55,771 bases of DNA, from IMG/VR virus record IMGVR_UViG_3300045971_000477, positions 1 to 55,771 of that record; one strand, given 5' to 3'. The stretch comes from a virus. The translations under genes were made by a program, and so were the position numbers. Below, in pieces: positions 40,678 to 49,814 of the stretch; the first letter of the stretch is position 1; each line of letters starts with the position of its first letter. The notes under the pieces are model-generated. The model was not told the origin of the DNA and searched no databases. It was given only the letters and a program-made list of their open reading frames with translations.

Positions 40678-41250
40678 TTACGTTACGAGCAGCACAACGG
40701 AGTCAGATGTCAGATCCGCGCCCTGCGCGTTGTGGACTAAGCACCTGTAGAATTTCCCATTCAGAGTTGCATCGGTGGGCGTTATGGTGAGCGTTCCGGG
40801 CACCGCCACACTGTAAACGCCATCTGTGGTAATTGTGGTGGGTGACGCAAAGTCGCTTGTTGCCGATACCTGCCACGTGTAGGTGGTGGCGACCTCGTTG
40901 GTTGTCACAACGACAGTGTAGTCCGCGTGATTCCCTCCGCCATGCACAAAGGTGGGAACCCCCACGGGCTGCGTCGTGATCTCGATGGGCCAAGTCAGAT
41001 CTGGTTCCACGGTGAAGGCCAGCAGGGCAAATGACGTCACGCCCATCGCAAACGGGGTGGACCCGTATCGCTTGCACATGAGTGCCTCGTCCGTCATTTG
41101 AATGGCCCTCGTCCAGACGGTGTTGCCCGCAGGCCTGTCCGCAATGGTTACCTGCTGGGCGGGTTGCGTGTAGGTCACGTCTGAAAGTGTGCCTGCAATA
41201 GTCACATCCGTTCCCGCCACCGTCACTGTGCTTATCGTTAATGTTTTCAT
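40678..41250 (-). CDS. Tail protein with C-terminal Ig-like domain
   Basis: 190 residues. The first 80 are beta-rich, and residues about 95-190 look like a bacterial Ig-like fold (TTQPVGVPTF, TYTWQVSATSDF, GTLTITPTDATLNGKFYRCL then VHNAQG). Ig-like modules on phage tails bind carbohydrates or decorate the tube. Located directly downstream of the tape measure gene. Confidence 0.75.
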   Translation of the reverse strand: MKTLTISTVTVAGTDVTIAGTLSDVTYTQPAQQVTIADRPAGNTVWTRAIQMTDEALMCKRYGSTPFAMGVTSFALLAFTVEPDLTWPIEITTQPVGVPTFVHGGGNHADYTVVVTTNEVATTYTWQVSATSDFASPTTITTDGVYSVAVPGTLTITPTDATLNGKFYRCLVHNAQGADLTSDSVVLLVT

Positions 41251-41253
41251 TTT

Positions 41254-42612
41254 TTATGCTCCGTTGAATGCCATGGGCATTCCACCGGGGTTGAATGCCG
41301 GTTTCTCACTGCCCCGTCCTGAAAGTATCTCCGCAATCCGTTTGGTGTTCGCTGCCGTGTCCTTGGCGTAGTTCGCCCCTGCTCCGGTGCCGATGACGAG
41401 GCCCATCTTCTCCCAGGCTGAGGCGGGAAGTCGTTTGGTGGCAGCGTCAGGTTGATCTGGAGTGGGTCGGAAAATATCCCCAATCTTGCTGGTGACTGCT
41501 TTTCCTCCGGGAAACAATTCAATGACCCACTTCAACCCCTTGTAGATCTGATCAAATAGCCAGTTGAACCCTTCTGCAATCTTTGCCAGTGCAAGGATCA
41601 CGCCACGGATTACAATGGTGACGGCATTTATTGCGGGTGCAAGCATGTAGGCCAGTTCCGCGCCCAATGCCTTCAAGTCCTGTCCAAGTGCGGAGAAGTT
41701 GACGCTCATGCCCATCAGGACGGGTGCCGTGCTTGCAAGCATCTCAGAGGACATCTTGAACGTGTTGCCCACATAAGCCACCACGTTCGCATATCTATCC
41801 ATCTCTTCCACACTGACGCCCATCGCATCGGCTACGGCAGATCGTTGTGTTACCATGCCCATCGGAAGCCCTCCTGATTGCATAGTCTTGGCGTAAATCT
41901 TCTTTGCCTCCTCAAATGCATGTGCTGTTGCCCGAACCACGGACATTAGCCCTTTGAGTGCGACACCAACACCCAGTGCTGCTGCTGTAAGCACAGCGGC
42001 GGCTGCGGCAGATCCCGATGTCCCTGCGGCACTCACTGCACTTCCCAACCCAGGAAGACCTCCTGCGGTAAGTCCACGACCCATTGCCCCGCGCATGCCT
42101 GTCCCGAACGGTGTGTTGAGTGCTGAGAATCCCTGTCGGAAAGATGCGAGGGTGGACAGAGGAGATCCGGGGTTGAACATGGGTAGTCCCGCAAAACCGA
42201 TGTTCTTTAGGAACTGGCCCGTGCCGGATGACCCGGAACCACCGGATGTCCCACTTGGCGTAGGCAACCCCGGAATAACCTGTCGTTTGTTGAACGGGGT
42301 GGGTTGCGCTGGCGGCGGGAGGATGATGGGGTTGAATGGGTTGCTGGATCCACCCCCAGTGTTCCCCGGGGTGGGGATCTTGGGCATCTTGGGCAGTGCA
42401 GTGCCCATCGCGGATACCATCTCTTTCCACGCGAACGTGGTCCGCATGATTGCGCTCGCCCATGTGTTCTGGGCAACCGTTGCACGTTCAAGACTTGTGA
42501 CCTGCTTGGACAGGTCCACGCCCATCGCTGCTTTCAAAGCTTTCTTGGCCTCTTCGAGATCCTTGCGCATCTCCTCAAGGCCCAGCCTCAGATTTACTTT
42601 GATATCAGCCAT
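41254..42612 (-). CDS. Tail tape measure protein (short)
   Basis: 452 residues. The N-terminal helical part (EEMRKDLEEAKKALKAAMG) precedes a Pro/Gly-rich linker (residues 75-140), hydrophobic helices (AAAAAVLTAAALGVGVALKG, and INAVTIVIRGVILALAKIAE) and a C-terminal helical tail. Composition, hydrophobic centre and position after the two chaperone-like ORFs identify it. It is short for a tape measure. If about 0.15 nm per residue applies, the tail would be roughly 70 nm. Confidence 0.8.
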   Translation of the reverse strand: MADIKVNLRLGLEEMRKDLEEAKKALKAAMGVDLSKQVTSLERATVAQNTWASAIMRTTFAWKEMVSAMGTALPKMPKIPTPGNTGGGSSNPFNPIILPPPAQPTPFNKRQVIPGLPTPSGTSGGSGSSGTGQFLKNIGFAGLPMFNPGSPLSTLASFRQGFSALNTPFGTGMRGAMGRGLTAGGLPGLGSAVSAAGTSGSAAAAAVLTAAALGVGVALKGLMSVVRATAHAFEEAKKIYAKTMQSGGLPMGMVTQRSAVADAMGVSVEEMDRYANVVAYVGNTFKMSSEMLASTAPVLMGMSVNFSALGQDLKALGAELAYMLAPAINAVTIVIRGVILALAKIAEGFNWLFDQIYKGLKWVIELFPGGKAVTSKIGDIFRPTPDQPDAATKRLPASAWEKMGLVIGTGAGANYAKDTAANTKRIAEILSGRGSEKPAFNPGGMPMAFNGA

Positions 42613-42802
42613 GGTTCAAAATCCTATCGTATTCCTGCTTCACATATCCGGGGGACTTCCGCTCGAGGTTGCTTCCCCAGAGGCTCGCTTCATTTTCCCG
42701 TGCCCAGTTGTAGTAGGCCCACCCTTGCGCCCCGGGAATCCGCTTTCTGATGTGGTCCGGGGTCCACCCGAACGCCTTCATCAAAATGCAACGCTTCTCC
42801 AT
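42605..42802 (-). CDS. Tail assembly chaperone-like ORF (second of pair)
   Basis: 65 residues from ATG 42802, overlapping the previous stop as TGATG. FGWTPDHIRKRIPGAQGWAY and a Trp-rich centre resemble the second chaperone ORF that precedes tape measure genes in siphophages. In many phages it is made by frameshifting from the first. No classical slippery heptamer is evident near the junction, so reinitiation is likelier. It overlaps the tape measure start by 8 bases. Confidence 0.65.
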   Translation of the reverse strand: MEKRCILMKAFGWTPDHIRKRIPGAQGWAYYNWARENEASLWGSNLERKSPGYVKQEYDRILNHG

Positions 42803-43329
42803 CAACCAACCGAAACCGTCAACGGCACTACCGATGACGCGGTAGGGTCCGCGCTCTGCTCACCCTCCTTGGTTGCGGCTCCATACGCCACAACGGTGGA
42901 CCAATAGGTGGTCAACTGCTGCACAATGGCCTTGCTCAACTCCGCGAGTGCGGGAAGGCGCAACTTGCCAAACTCCTTCTTGGCATGGGCACGCAACCCT
43001 TTCAATCCCTCACCCTGGATGATGCCTTCCACGGTGTCCGCATCGCGGGTCAAGATCCAGCACAGTTCCCATGCATGAGGCCCACGGGGGGTGAAGTCCC
43101 CCTCGTTCGCGGTCATCATCTTGTGAAGCGGATGCTCCAGCAGTGCGAGGAACTCGAAGTCAATGTCGTAAAACGGACGAACACTGTAAGGCCCTACCAC
43201 GATGTCGGGCAGGATTGAAAAAGCGTCGCGCAGTGGGCCGGGTAGCGGTTCGGCTGCTGCGCGACGTCCTGCGGTGTCTTCTCGTGCTTGTCGGGCAACG
43301 GTCTCTGCAATCTGTTGTTCAATGTCCAT
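42802..43329 (-). CDS. Tail assembly chaperone-like protein (first of pair)
   Basis: 175 residues. Core: VGPYSVRPFYDIDFEFLALLEHP, HAWELCWILTRD, then helices. Position immediately before the short second ORF and the tape measure, plus a helical acidic composition, fit a gpG-type chaperone that coats the tape measure during assembly. Confidence 0.7.
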   Translation of the reverse strand: MDIEQQIAETVARQAREDTAGRRAAAEPLPGPLRDAFSILPDIVVGPYSVRPFYDIDFEFLALLEHPLHKMMTANEGDFTPRGPHAWELCWILTRDADTVEGIIQGEGLKGLRAHAKKEFGKLRLPALAELSKAIVQQLTTYWSTVVAYGAATKEGEQSADPTASSVVPLTVSVG

Positions 43330-43366
43330 GTGCTACAATGGCCCTGAACGGTTCAGGTTGCAATAA

Positions 43367-43801
43367 TTAACCTTCGATCAGGCGCAAACGCTCCACGGTA
43401 ATGGTTCGTTCACCCGCCTGCTTGGGCGCGGCCTCGTAGTTGCTGTCAACCACGGTGGCGGCATATGATCCACGGGATGAGCTGATAAGCCCCCCCGCGT
43501 CCACGATTGTGACGGAAGTCCCCACGGTCGGCGGGACCATTCCAGATTCATCACGAACCGTGATGTTCCAATCGTTGCCGTCGGTGAGGATGATACGTGT
43601 CGTGGTGATCCCTGTGCCGTTGGGCAACTTGATCAATTCAGCCAATTGCTTCTGGCTGAACTTGGACACAACGTAGTAGCCCGTGCCGTTGACGGTGCCG
43701 CCGGGAGATGGGCTGGTAAGAAGCCCATCTGTGCCCCACCTGATAGTGGTGTTGCCGCTTGCGGCGTATCCGACTGATTGTGCTGTAGGCCAATTAGCCA
43801 T
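43367..43801 (-). CDS. Putative tail tube protein
   Basis: 144 residues, beta-rich, with GNTTIRWGTDGLL at the N-terminus and a C-terminal domain with RIILTDGNDWNITVRDESG. Order (after tail completion genes and before chaperones) and size suit a major tail tube or tube-associated protein. Which of this and the next gene upstream is the main tube subunit cannot be decided here. Confidence 0.55.
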   Translation of the reverse strand: MANWPTAQSVGYAASGNTTIRWGTDGLLTSPSPGGTVNGTGYYVVSKFSQKQLAELIKLPNGTGITTTRIILTDGNDWNITVRDESGMVPPTVGTSVTIVDAGGLISSSRGSYAATVVDSNYEAAPKQAGERTITVERLRLIEG

Positions 43802-43822
43802 AAATGTGATTTCCTTTCTTGA

Positions 43823-44230
43823 TTACGCGGCAGCACTGATCAGTGCTCGCATTGTGAATACGCAGGGGGTGGCAGCAGCCGCAGTGGATGCCGTCACCTT
43901 CATAAGCGTCACTGTGGTTGCTGCGGCAACAAGGAACGGGTTTGTTCCATAAACTGCCGTGGTGGACCAGATGTAAGGCACGTTGGCTGTCAGTGACAGG
44001 GATGTTCCCGCAGACGCACCGTTGTAGGGAACCACCGTGGCATCCAGTGTGGAGAAGAAAACCACGGACTTAACGGTGGACACCGTCAGGTTTACGGGGT
44101 CGAGTGTAACCTGGGCACTGGAAATGATGGTGTTCTCCACCACCAACTCCACTTCCTCCGTGACATCCGTGCTCTTGGCGAAGTTGCCGCCTGCGGTGAC
44201 GCACCCCATTGATATTGTATGTGTAGGCAT
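43823..44230 (-). CDS. Putative tail tube or decoration protein
   Basis: 135 residues, Thr/Val/Ala-rich and beta-stranded (LTLDP..., VPYNGASAGTSLSLTANVPY, ATTVTLMKVT). The layout resembles small phage proteins that decorate heads or form tail tubes. Located between the tail terminator-like gene and the other tube candidate. Confidence 0.55.
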   Translation of the reverse strand: MPTHTISMGCVTAGGNFAKSTDVTEEVELVVENTIISSAQVTLDPVNLTVSTVKSVVFFSTLDATVVPYNGASAGTSLSLTANVPYIWSTTAVYGTNPFLVAAATTVTLMKVTASTAAAATPCVFTMRALISAAA

Positions 44231-44238
44231 TGTTTTCC

Positions 44239-44751
44239 TTAAGGTTGAACCTGATAAACATCAGGTATGTCGTTTGCTGTGCTAAACTCCAACACGAATG
44301 CGTCCATGAACACGTTGGCCGAATTGTTCGGGCCACTCCCCGGCAATGGCCGGATGCTCTTGTAATCGATGGGGAACTCCTCGGTGATCACCGTGATCGT
44401 CCGCAGAATCTCCCGCACTGTCTCAACGCAATCGTAAAACGGATCTTCCTTGGATGTCGGTCCCTGCTCAGACATGGCATTCTTGAACCCATGCCCGCGC
44501 ATGATGACCACCATCCAGCTACGGTCAACCCTATGGAGCCGATTTGCAAGATTAAATCCACCACGCGACACCTCGCCGTTAAATGCAACAAGGATTCGCG
44601 GAGCTTCCGACAACAGATAAATCTCCTCCCACAAATGGCGCATGTTCGCCATGACCTTGACGCTGCCGCCTTTCGGCTCTGCCCATGCCGCAATGGATCC
44701 CCCAATGTATTGGGCCTGCTCGGTTATTGATGGCGGGGTGGGCAAGCTCAT
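44239..44751 (-). CDS. Putative tail terminator/completion protein
   Basis: 170 residues. Contains PRILVAFNGEVSRGGF, SWMVVIMRGHGF and a C-terminal ANVFMDAFVLEFSTANDIPD, a pattern typical of phage tail-terminator-like proteins (an alpha/beta fold ending with a strand). Start overlaps the preceding stop by 4 bases. Confidence 0.6.
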   Translation of the reverse strand: MSLPTPPSITEQAQYIGGSIAAWAEPKGGSVKVMANMRHLWEEIYLLSEAPRILVAFNGEVSRGGFNLANRLHRVDRSWMVVIMRGHGFKNAMSEQGPTSKEDPFYDCVETVREILRTITVITEEFPIDYKSIRPLPGSGPNNSANVFMDAFVLEFSTANDIPDVYQVQP

Positions 44752-45194
44752 TTCAACAGCCTTTCAATGGCTTGCGATGCAACATCTTCCATCCGCGCCT
44801 GTATTGCCGGGGTGGGATCACCGTTCTCCAGCATTGGAAAATAGGGACGTGCCGGGATGTTGTTTCCGCCGCCAAACTGATGGACAGTGGCGTATGGCAC
44901 CCGATCATCGGATGTGGACACCGTGTTGCCGTCCACCTGAATGGCGGACAACAGATCCCCGTCAACCAAAAGTGTGGCGTGCGCCCTGCCCACCCGGGCA
45001 GCATAATTGGGACTGAGTGCTGGCCATGACATTGGCCGGTAGGGGCCTGAATCACCGATGTTCCTCTGCACGCAATCCAGATAGTCCAGAGCCATCGCAT
45101 GCTCAATGTCTTCCTTGGCTCCCGTGAGCTTTGCGAGGATCTCCGTGCCCATCTGGGCCAGTTCAGTGTCGTCCACGGTCAGTTGGAAGTTCAC
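44748..45194 (-). CDS. Phage virion morphogenesis (tail completion) protein
   Basis: 148 residues from GTG 45194, chosen because it forms a GTGA overlap with the gpF-like stop. The frame is open 36 bases further. The C-terminal VHQFGGGNNIPARPYFPML is the signature of the virion morphogenesis family (PF05069, P2 gpS / Mu gpG type). It acts at the head-tail junction. Confidence 0.85.
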   Translation of the reverse strand: MNFQLTVDDTELAQMGTEILAKLTGAKEDIEHAMALDYLDCVQRNIGDSGPYRPMSWPALSPNYAARVGRAHATLLVDGDLLSAIQVDGNTVSTSDDRVPYATVHQFGGGNNIPARPYFPMLENGDPTPAIQARMEDVASQAIERLLK

Positions 45195-45964
45195 TTGGCG
45201 CCTCCCACCATCCAGCAGCGGCAGTTGCACACTTCTTCAGGACTGCCTTCCGGGTCGCCCGGATACATTAGCCCATTCGCGAAGGCTGTTTCCATGGCAA
45301 CGGCACCTTGGTTCCCGCAGTTCACATGGGTGTTCCGCACTTTATCATCCCCCACCGTCACCCAAATCTTGGTCTTGTAGCCCTGCTGCTGCAACGCGAG
45401 CAGTTGAACTGCACCAAAGGTGGCCTGGGCCTCTGTTAACGCCAATCGTTGCGCCTCCGTGTCCGCCAGACGCCTTCCGGTTTCGATCACCCGCGCCATT
45501 GCCTCCGCGTTGTTCAAGCCCTCCTTGCGGGCATCCTCTGCAGTCTGCCGCAGGGTTATCCTTGTTCTGTCCGAAAAATCACTGATCAAGTCTGATCTCT
45601 GCCGCAGGAATGCCGTCACGTCATCATCGGTGACCGTGGCTCCCAGGGTCGTTGCGGCATCCCTGAACTGGGCTTCCCCCTCATCATCCATCAACATCAG
45701 CCAATAGAGCATGAGTTCGTCACCTTTGCGCTTCCGCATTGCGTCCGCTTCGGCAGCGGCAATCAATCTGTGTGCTGCAATGAGGTAGGCAGCTTCTGCC
45801 TTGTCCCGGGCATCTTCTGCCGATTTGGTCGAGGACTCTTTCTCCGCATGGGCAATTTCTGCCTCACTAGCCCGAATTGCCAATGCCTCAATGCGCTGCG
45901 CCAACGATAGACGATGCATCACATCGTCCACGGTCAACGGAGCGGATTGTAGGAGTGTGGCCAT
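45191..45964 (-). CDS. Mu gpF-like head morphogenesis protein
   Basis: 257 residues, largely helical for 1-195, then WVTVGDDKVRNTHVNCGNQG, MYPGDPEGSPEEVCNCRCWM, the conserved C-terminal domain of Mu gpF-like minor head proteins (PF04233). Expected inside the procapsid near the portal. The ATG overlaps the upstream stop (TAATG). Confidence 0.9.
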   Translation of the reverse strand: MATLLQSAPLTVDDVMHRLSLAQRIEALAIRASEAEIAHAEKESSTKSAEDARDKAEAAYLIAAHRLIAAAEADAMRKRKGDELMLYWLMLMDDEGEAQFRDAATTLGATVTDDDVTAFLRQRSDLISDFSDRTRITLRQTAEDARKEGLNNAEAMARVIETGRRLADTEAQRLALTEAQATFGAVQLLALQQQGYKTKIWVTVGDDKVRNTHVNCGNQGAVAMETAFANGLMYPGDPEGSPEEVCNCRCWMVGGAK

Positions 45965-46464
45965 TATGGGGAAACCACCATGTCGTATTCACCGTCTATC
46001 GTGTCAGCCCCACCTGTGTCAGGCACTTCGCCTGCCGTGGTTTCAGGGTCCGTGGGGCGCGTATAGGGCATCCCGTCCCGGATCTGCTTGAGCATAGCCT
46101 GTGCGTCCTTGTACATCTGCATGAGCGGGGCGTAAACCCCGCCATTGGTCAGGAGCACCATCTGTAGGTTTGGCATGGAGTTAACCAACCGGAAAGCTGT
46201 CATGGCCAACACATGAATCTCTGCATCGGGCGGCACAGATCCTTCTGTCTGGCTCCGTGGGATGCGCCCGCCAGCAATCATGGCACCACGGAACTCCTGC
46301 ACGGTCTGGTCGAGCAGTGCGGTCTTCCGGTCTGTGTAACTAGGATCCAGCGGAGTGTCCGCTGTCGCGTCCTCGTTCACGTTCTCATTGCTGCGGGCCT
46401 GAACCATGATGCTAAGCACCTTGTTCACATCCGCCGCAACAGGGACTTTCCAGTTGGTTGACAT
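45964..46464 (-). CDS. Head completion or connector-type protein
   Basis: 166 residues, mainly helical, with an acidic disordered C-terminus (ETTAGEVPDTGGADTIDGEY). Located between the capsid region and the gpF-like gene, where connector proteins lie. No specific family recognised. Confidence 0.55.
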   Translation of the reverse strand: MSTNWKVPVAADVNKVLSIMVQARSNENVNEDATADTPLDPSYTDRKTALLDQTVQEFRGAMIAGGRIPRSQTEGSVPPDAEIHVLAMTAFRLVNSMPNLQMVLLTNGGVYAPLMQMYKDAQAMLKQIRDGMPYTRPTDPETTAGEVPDTGGADTIDGEYDMVVSP

Positions 46465-46517
46465 AGTGATGGGTGCCCACCCCGGACAGGCGGGATGGGC
46501 ACCGTCGCATGTAAGGG

Positions 46518-46964
46518 TTACTTGCTGGTCGCAATGACCTGGAAGTTGGTCAGTCGGGCACTTTCAAGTGCGTCCGTGTAAACCGCCAACTTCACAAACT
46601 TCACAGCATTCATCGTGATGTTTGTGGTGATGGTCCGCGCGGACGTCAGGTTGGCTGTAAGCTGGACAGAGTTGTTCGTAGTCCAGTTAAGCCCATCCAA
46701 TGACCGGCTGATCGACAGAATCAAGTTGGATTGATTGTTGCCGTAGGTCTGGGCACCCACGTTGATCTGCAGGCCCAACTCCTTACCCGACAGGGTATAG
46801 ATGTTGGTCATTGCAGCATTCGTGGAACCAGACGAACTGGTGTTCAGGCTTTTCGCGGTCAGTGAATCAGAGCTGATCACCGTCGCCGGGGACCAGTAGT
46901 TAGCGTCCTGTGCAGCAGCAGTCACTGCGCCCACAGCCAGTAGAGATAGAAGGAATTTCTTCAT
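46518..46964 (-). CDS. Secreted-type Thr/Asn-rich protein in the head operon
   Basis: 148 residues from ATG 46964. A clear signal peptide (MKKFLLSLLAVGAVTAAAQ) is followed by a beta-rich domain, LSISRSLDGLNWTTNNSVQL to TITMNAVKFVKLAVYTD, with no other Cys. This composition resembles secreted proteins of Verrucomicrobiota and the fibre protein of this phage. It may be a decoration protein or an exported factor. A signal peptide between head genes is unusual. Confidence 0.7.
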   Translation of the reverse strand: MKKFLLSLLAVGAVTAAAQDANYWSPATVISSDSLTAKSLNTSSSGSTNAAMTNIYTLSGKELGLQINVGAQTYGNNQSNLILSISRSLDGLNWTTNNSVQLTANLTSARTITTNITMNAVKFVKLAVYTDALESARLTNFQVIATSK

Positions 46965-47040
46965 AGTCAAAAAGATAATCGGTCAGTTTTCAGGTTTGTG
47001 CAAGGGGATGAGCACCATTGCCCATCCCCTCACGGTTCAA

Positions 47041-48639
47041 TTACGGGGTGAGCACGATGCCCTGGCGGGGGTCGCCCTGGGCAAAGCCATACATCAGGCT
47101 GAGCCTGTTGGTCACCGTTGCAAGCTGGTGGTTGACATACTTGCAGTTCAGCATCGACAACCCGGAATCCGGGTCCGTCACGATCTCAATCGCGGCAGTG
47201 GCCGGGATGTTCGGGAAGGCCTGCGTGTAATCCTGCGGGATGCGGGACACCATCAGGGCTGAGGACTGGTTGCCCACGAATCCTACCTGGTTGATGCCAG
47301 CAAAGCTGACAGCACCCGTGGTGGCGTCAATGGCAGGCGCAGTCGCCGTGCCGCTGGCGTATGAGGACAACTGGCTTTCCAGCGGCTTCAGACCGTAGAG
47401 GATGGGCAGTTCCGCACTCTCCAGGGCGGACAGATCCTTGTTCACCAGTGCCGTGATGGCCTTGGCGGTGACAAGGTTGGTGTCGGTCAGGATGCCGTCG
47501 TGGTAGTAGGAGTGCAGGAGTGCAAACCGGCCAATGGCAGGCATCTTGGCGAGGGTCGCCCGATTCTTCAACGCGGCGAAGCTGGACAGGTTGAAACTGC
47601 CACCCAACGCGTAGGACTTGACGAGACCGGACCATGTCGCACCAAAGATGGTGGCGAGGAAGTCCTTGGTGATCTGCTCGCCCAAGCTGTAGGTCTGCGC
47701 GGACACCTGTTCAGCGAGCAGGTTACGAACAGTGCTGCCCAGCAACTGGGTGTTGAAGGAGATCTGCACGCCGTAGTGCTTGTTCATCGTCACGGAGACG
47801 TCCGTGGTCGAGGGTGTCGCATCCACCCAGCCGCCGGTGGTCGTGGCACTGGTCCCGCTGCCGGAGGCAGTGGGCGCGTTATACGAACTCACCGCCGGGG
47901 GCGTGATGTAGCGGGTGAACACAGGCTGGTTATACAGCGCGGGTTCGTTCCGCAGATCGGTGCTGATGTATGGCATGAAGTTCAGGATGTTCTTCAGATA
48001 GCCCAGGTTCCGCATGAGCACCAGAGATCCTGCAATGGTCCCGACGTTGGAATCAGTAACGTCAGCAGCGCGAACGATGTCGCGAAGCATGAAGTCGTTA
48101 CCGCCCCGCAACTTGGGCTGGATCTCGCTGGCGATGATCACGGCACTCTCGCGGGAGAGGGCGGCAGCCTCGGCAATCCGACCCGTGCGAATCAGGTTGT
48201 CCATGGGCTTCCGCAGGTCGCAAGCCTTGATGGCTGCATCCCGGGGATCAGCGTTCATGCTGGTGACACGCCCACTCACGCCGTTCTGTTCCTGCTGGAA
48301 CTGGGTGACGCGGGAGGCGAGGATGGTCTCGTCCTTTCCAGGAAGGTTGTCGATCATCTCCACCAGGATGTCCGCACTGGCGGCACCCGATGTCAGACGC
48401 TCAACCGCCTTGGCCTGCACGGTCTCGTCCTTGGGCAGCACTGCCCCGCGAGACTTGGCCCGGGTGACGGCGTCATTAACGCGACCCACGTTGGCCTGCA
48501 CAGCAGCCTGCTGCGCCTTGTGTTCGGTTTCGGTGACGGCAAAGCCGCCATCGGCAAGCACGGCGAACTCCTGTGCATTGCACTCAACGATGTCGCCCGC
48601 TTTGAAATTGTCGCGGGCCTTGATTAGAACTGCTTTCAT
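47041..48639 (-). CDS. Major capsid protein
   Basis: 532 residues. A long N-terminal region (1-170) with helices (HKAQQAAVQANVGRVNDAV) may act as a scaffold or delta domain. The rest carries HK97-like traits: long helix and loops, INQVGFVGNQSSALMVSRIP, and a domain rich in Thr/Ala/Ser. Position directly after the protease gene and before connectors supports the call. AAGGACC upstream is a fair Shine-Dalgarno site, as expected for an abundant protein. Confidence 0.8.
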   Translation of the reverse strand: MKAVLIKARDNFKAGDIVECNAQEFAVLADGGFAVTETEHKAQQAAVQANVGRVNDAVTRAKSRGAVLPKDETVQAKAVERLTSGAASADILVEMIDNLPGKDETILASRVTQFQQEQNGVSGRVTSMNADPRDAAIKACDLRKPMDNLIRTGRIAEAAALSRESAVIIASEIQPKLRGGNDFMLRDIVRAADVTDSNVGTIAGSLVLMRNLGYLKNILNFMPYISTDLRNEPALYNQPVFTRYITPPAVSSYNAPTASGSGTSATTTGGWVDATPSTTDVSVTMNKHYGVQISFNTQLLGSTVRNLLAEQVSAQTYSLGEQITKDFLATIFGATWSGLVKSYALGGSFNLSSFAALKNRATLAKMPAIGRFALLHSYYHDGILTDTNLVTAKAITALVNKDLSALESAELPILYGLKPLESQLSSYASGTATAPAIDATTGAVSFAGINQVGFVGNQSSALMVSRIPQDYTQAFPNIPATAAIEIVTDPDSGLSMLNCKYVNHQLATVTNRLSLMYGFAQGDPRQGIVLTP

Positions 48640-48674
48640 TTAGTTGGTCCTTGTTGTTTCCGCGTTTGTTTAGT

Positions 48675-49814
48675 TCAGGTTGCGGGCGTGCCTGTTTGCC
48701 GCTTCAGCGGCGAAATTCGTGCCCAGACACTGTCCAGTGTCATTATGGGCGTTAAGTGTGCCAGGACGGAATCCACATTGCCTTCCTGCGGCTCTTTCAG
48801 CATGTATTTGGCCTTGCTCAATGCTGCCTCAATATCAGCCAGCGCGTTCAGGAGATCATCATCCTCGCCAACAGTCAATGCTTTCCGCAGCTCCGATACC
48901 GCACTGCATCCTCCTTCAAGCATCTCTGGCACCGGCGGTGCAGGCGCATCTCCACATGCGGCAATCTTCCGTTTGCCCATATACAACTCCACAAACGTGT
49001 CCACCGTCGAATCAAGTGCTTCATACAAATCACCCAATGCGCGATGCTCATTGGACGTTGTTGACGCATTCCAGTGGGCCACACGCACGTTGCTCAGCAG
49101 AGCAAGAAGCGAACCAGCGCGGAGACAGGTGGGGGCAAGGTCACCTGTCTCCGCCTGGGGAGGCGCGGGTTCTGGTGGGGTTGTGGCTAAGTCGTCGGGC
49201 GTCTCGCCAGTGACTTTCGGTTCACTGGTGGACTTCTCTTGATCCGTGGTGTCCTTCGCCATCACCGGATTGATCGCCTTAAAAGCTGGTTTGTTGGTCA
49301 GGGTGCCCACACAGAACGCCACCCCGGTGATCCGGGCAGGGTTCTGGGCACTGCCACGCACGCCGTCCGGGAACTGATATTCCCCATCCTTGGCGGTTGC
49401 ATGGGCGTAGTCCGCATCCGTCGTGAATGATGGGGACCAACTGCGGTGGATCCTGCCATTGACGTTTCTTTCCCCCAACGCCGATGGCTCCGCAGCCAGA
49501 TAAACCCCATCTTCCTTGGCGACAAATCTCTTGGCCCAGATGCTCGCATCCTCTTCCTTGTGTTCGATGCAACCAAAGGGCTTCTGCTTTGGGGCATCAC
49601 TTATAAGCCCATCAAAGCACGCCTGCAACACACCTGCAGTCTGGGCAGGTTCAATCGCCACGGTCATGGTGATCGCCTTCCCGCGAAACCCCGCAGTGAT
49701 GGTATGCACTCCTGCCGGCATATACATGAACTCAACTTCCTCACCCTGCTTCCAGGGCTTGGGCACCTCGATCTCGTTCCCGACAGATAGACGGCAGTAA
49801 ATGATGTCGCTCAT
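48675..49814 (-). CDS. Mu gpI-like protease/scaffold fused to a DUF5856-like domain
   Basis: 379 residues from ATG 49814 (ATGA overlap with the portal stop). Residues about 70-180 (FGCIEHKEEDASIWAKRFV, LAAEPSALGERNVNGRIHRS, WSPSF) match gpI-like phage capsid proteases. After a Pro-rich linker, residues about 235-285 (LLALLSNVRVAHWNASTTSN, EHRALGDLYEALDSTVDTFV, ELYMGK) resemble DUF5856, a ferritin/Dps-like helical domain usually encoded alone. The fusion is unusual. Confidence 0.8.
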   Translation of the reverse strand: MSDIIYCRLSVGNEIEVPKPWKQGEEVEFMYMPAGVHTITAGFRGKAITMTVAIEPAQTAGVLQACFDGLISDAPKQKPFGCIEHKEEDASIWAKRFVAKEDGVYLAAEPSALGERNVNGRIHRSWSPSFTTDADYAHATAKDGEYQFPDGVRGSAQNPARITGVAFCVGTLTNKPAFKAINPVMAKDTTDQEKSTSEPKVTGETPDDLATTPPEPAPPQAETGDLAPTCLRAGSLLALLSNVRVAHWNASTTSNEHRALGDLYEALDSTVDTFVELYMGKRKIAACGDAPAPPVPEMLEGGCSAVSELRKALTVGEDDDLLNALADIEAALSKAKYMLKEPQEGNVDSVLAHLTPIMTLDSVWARISPLKRQTGTPAT

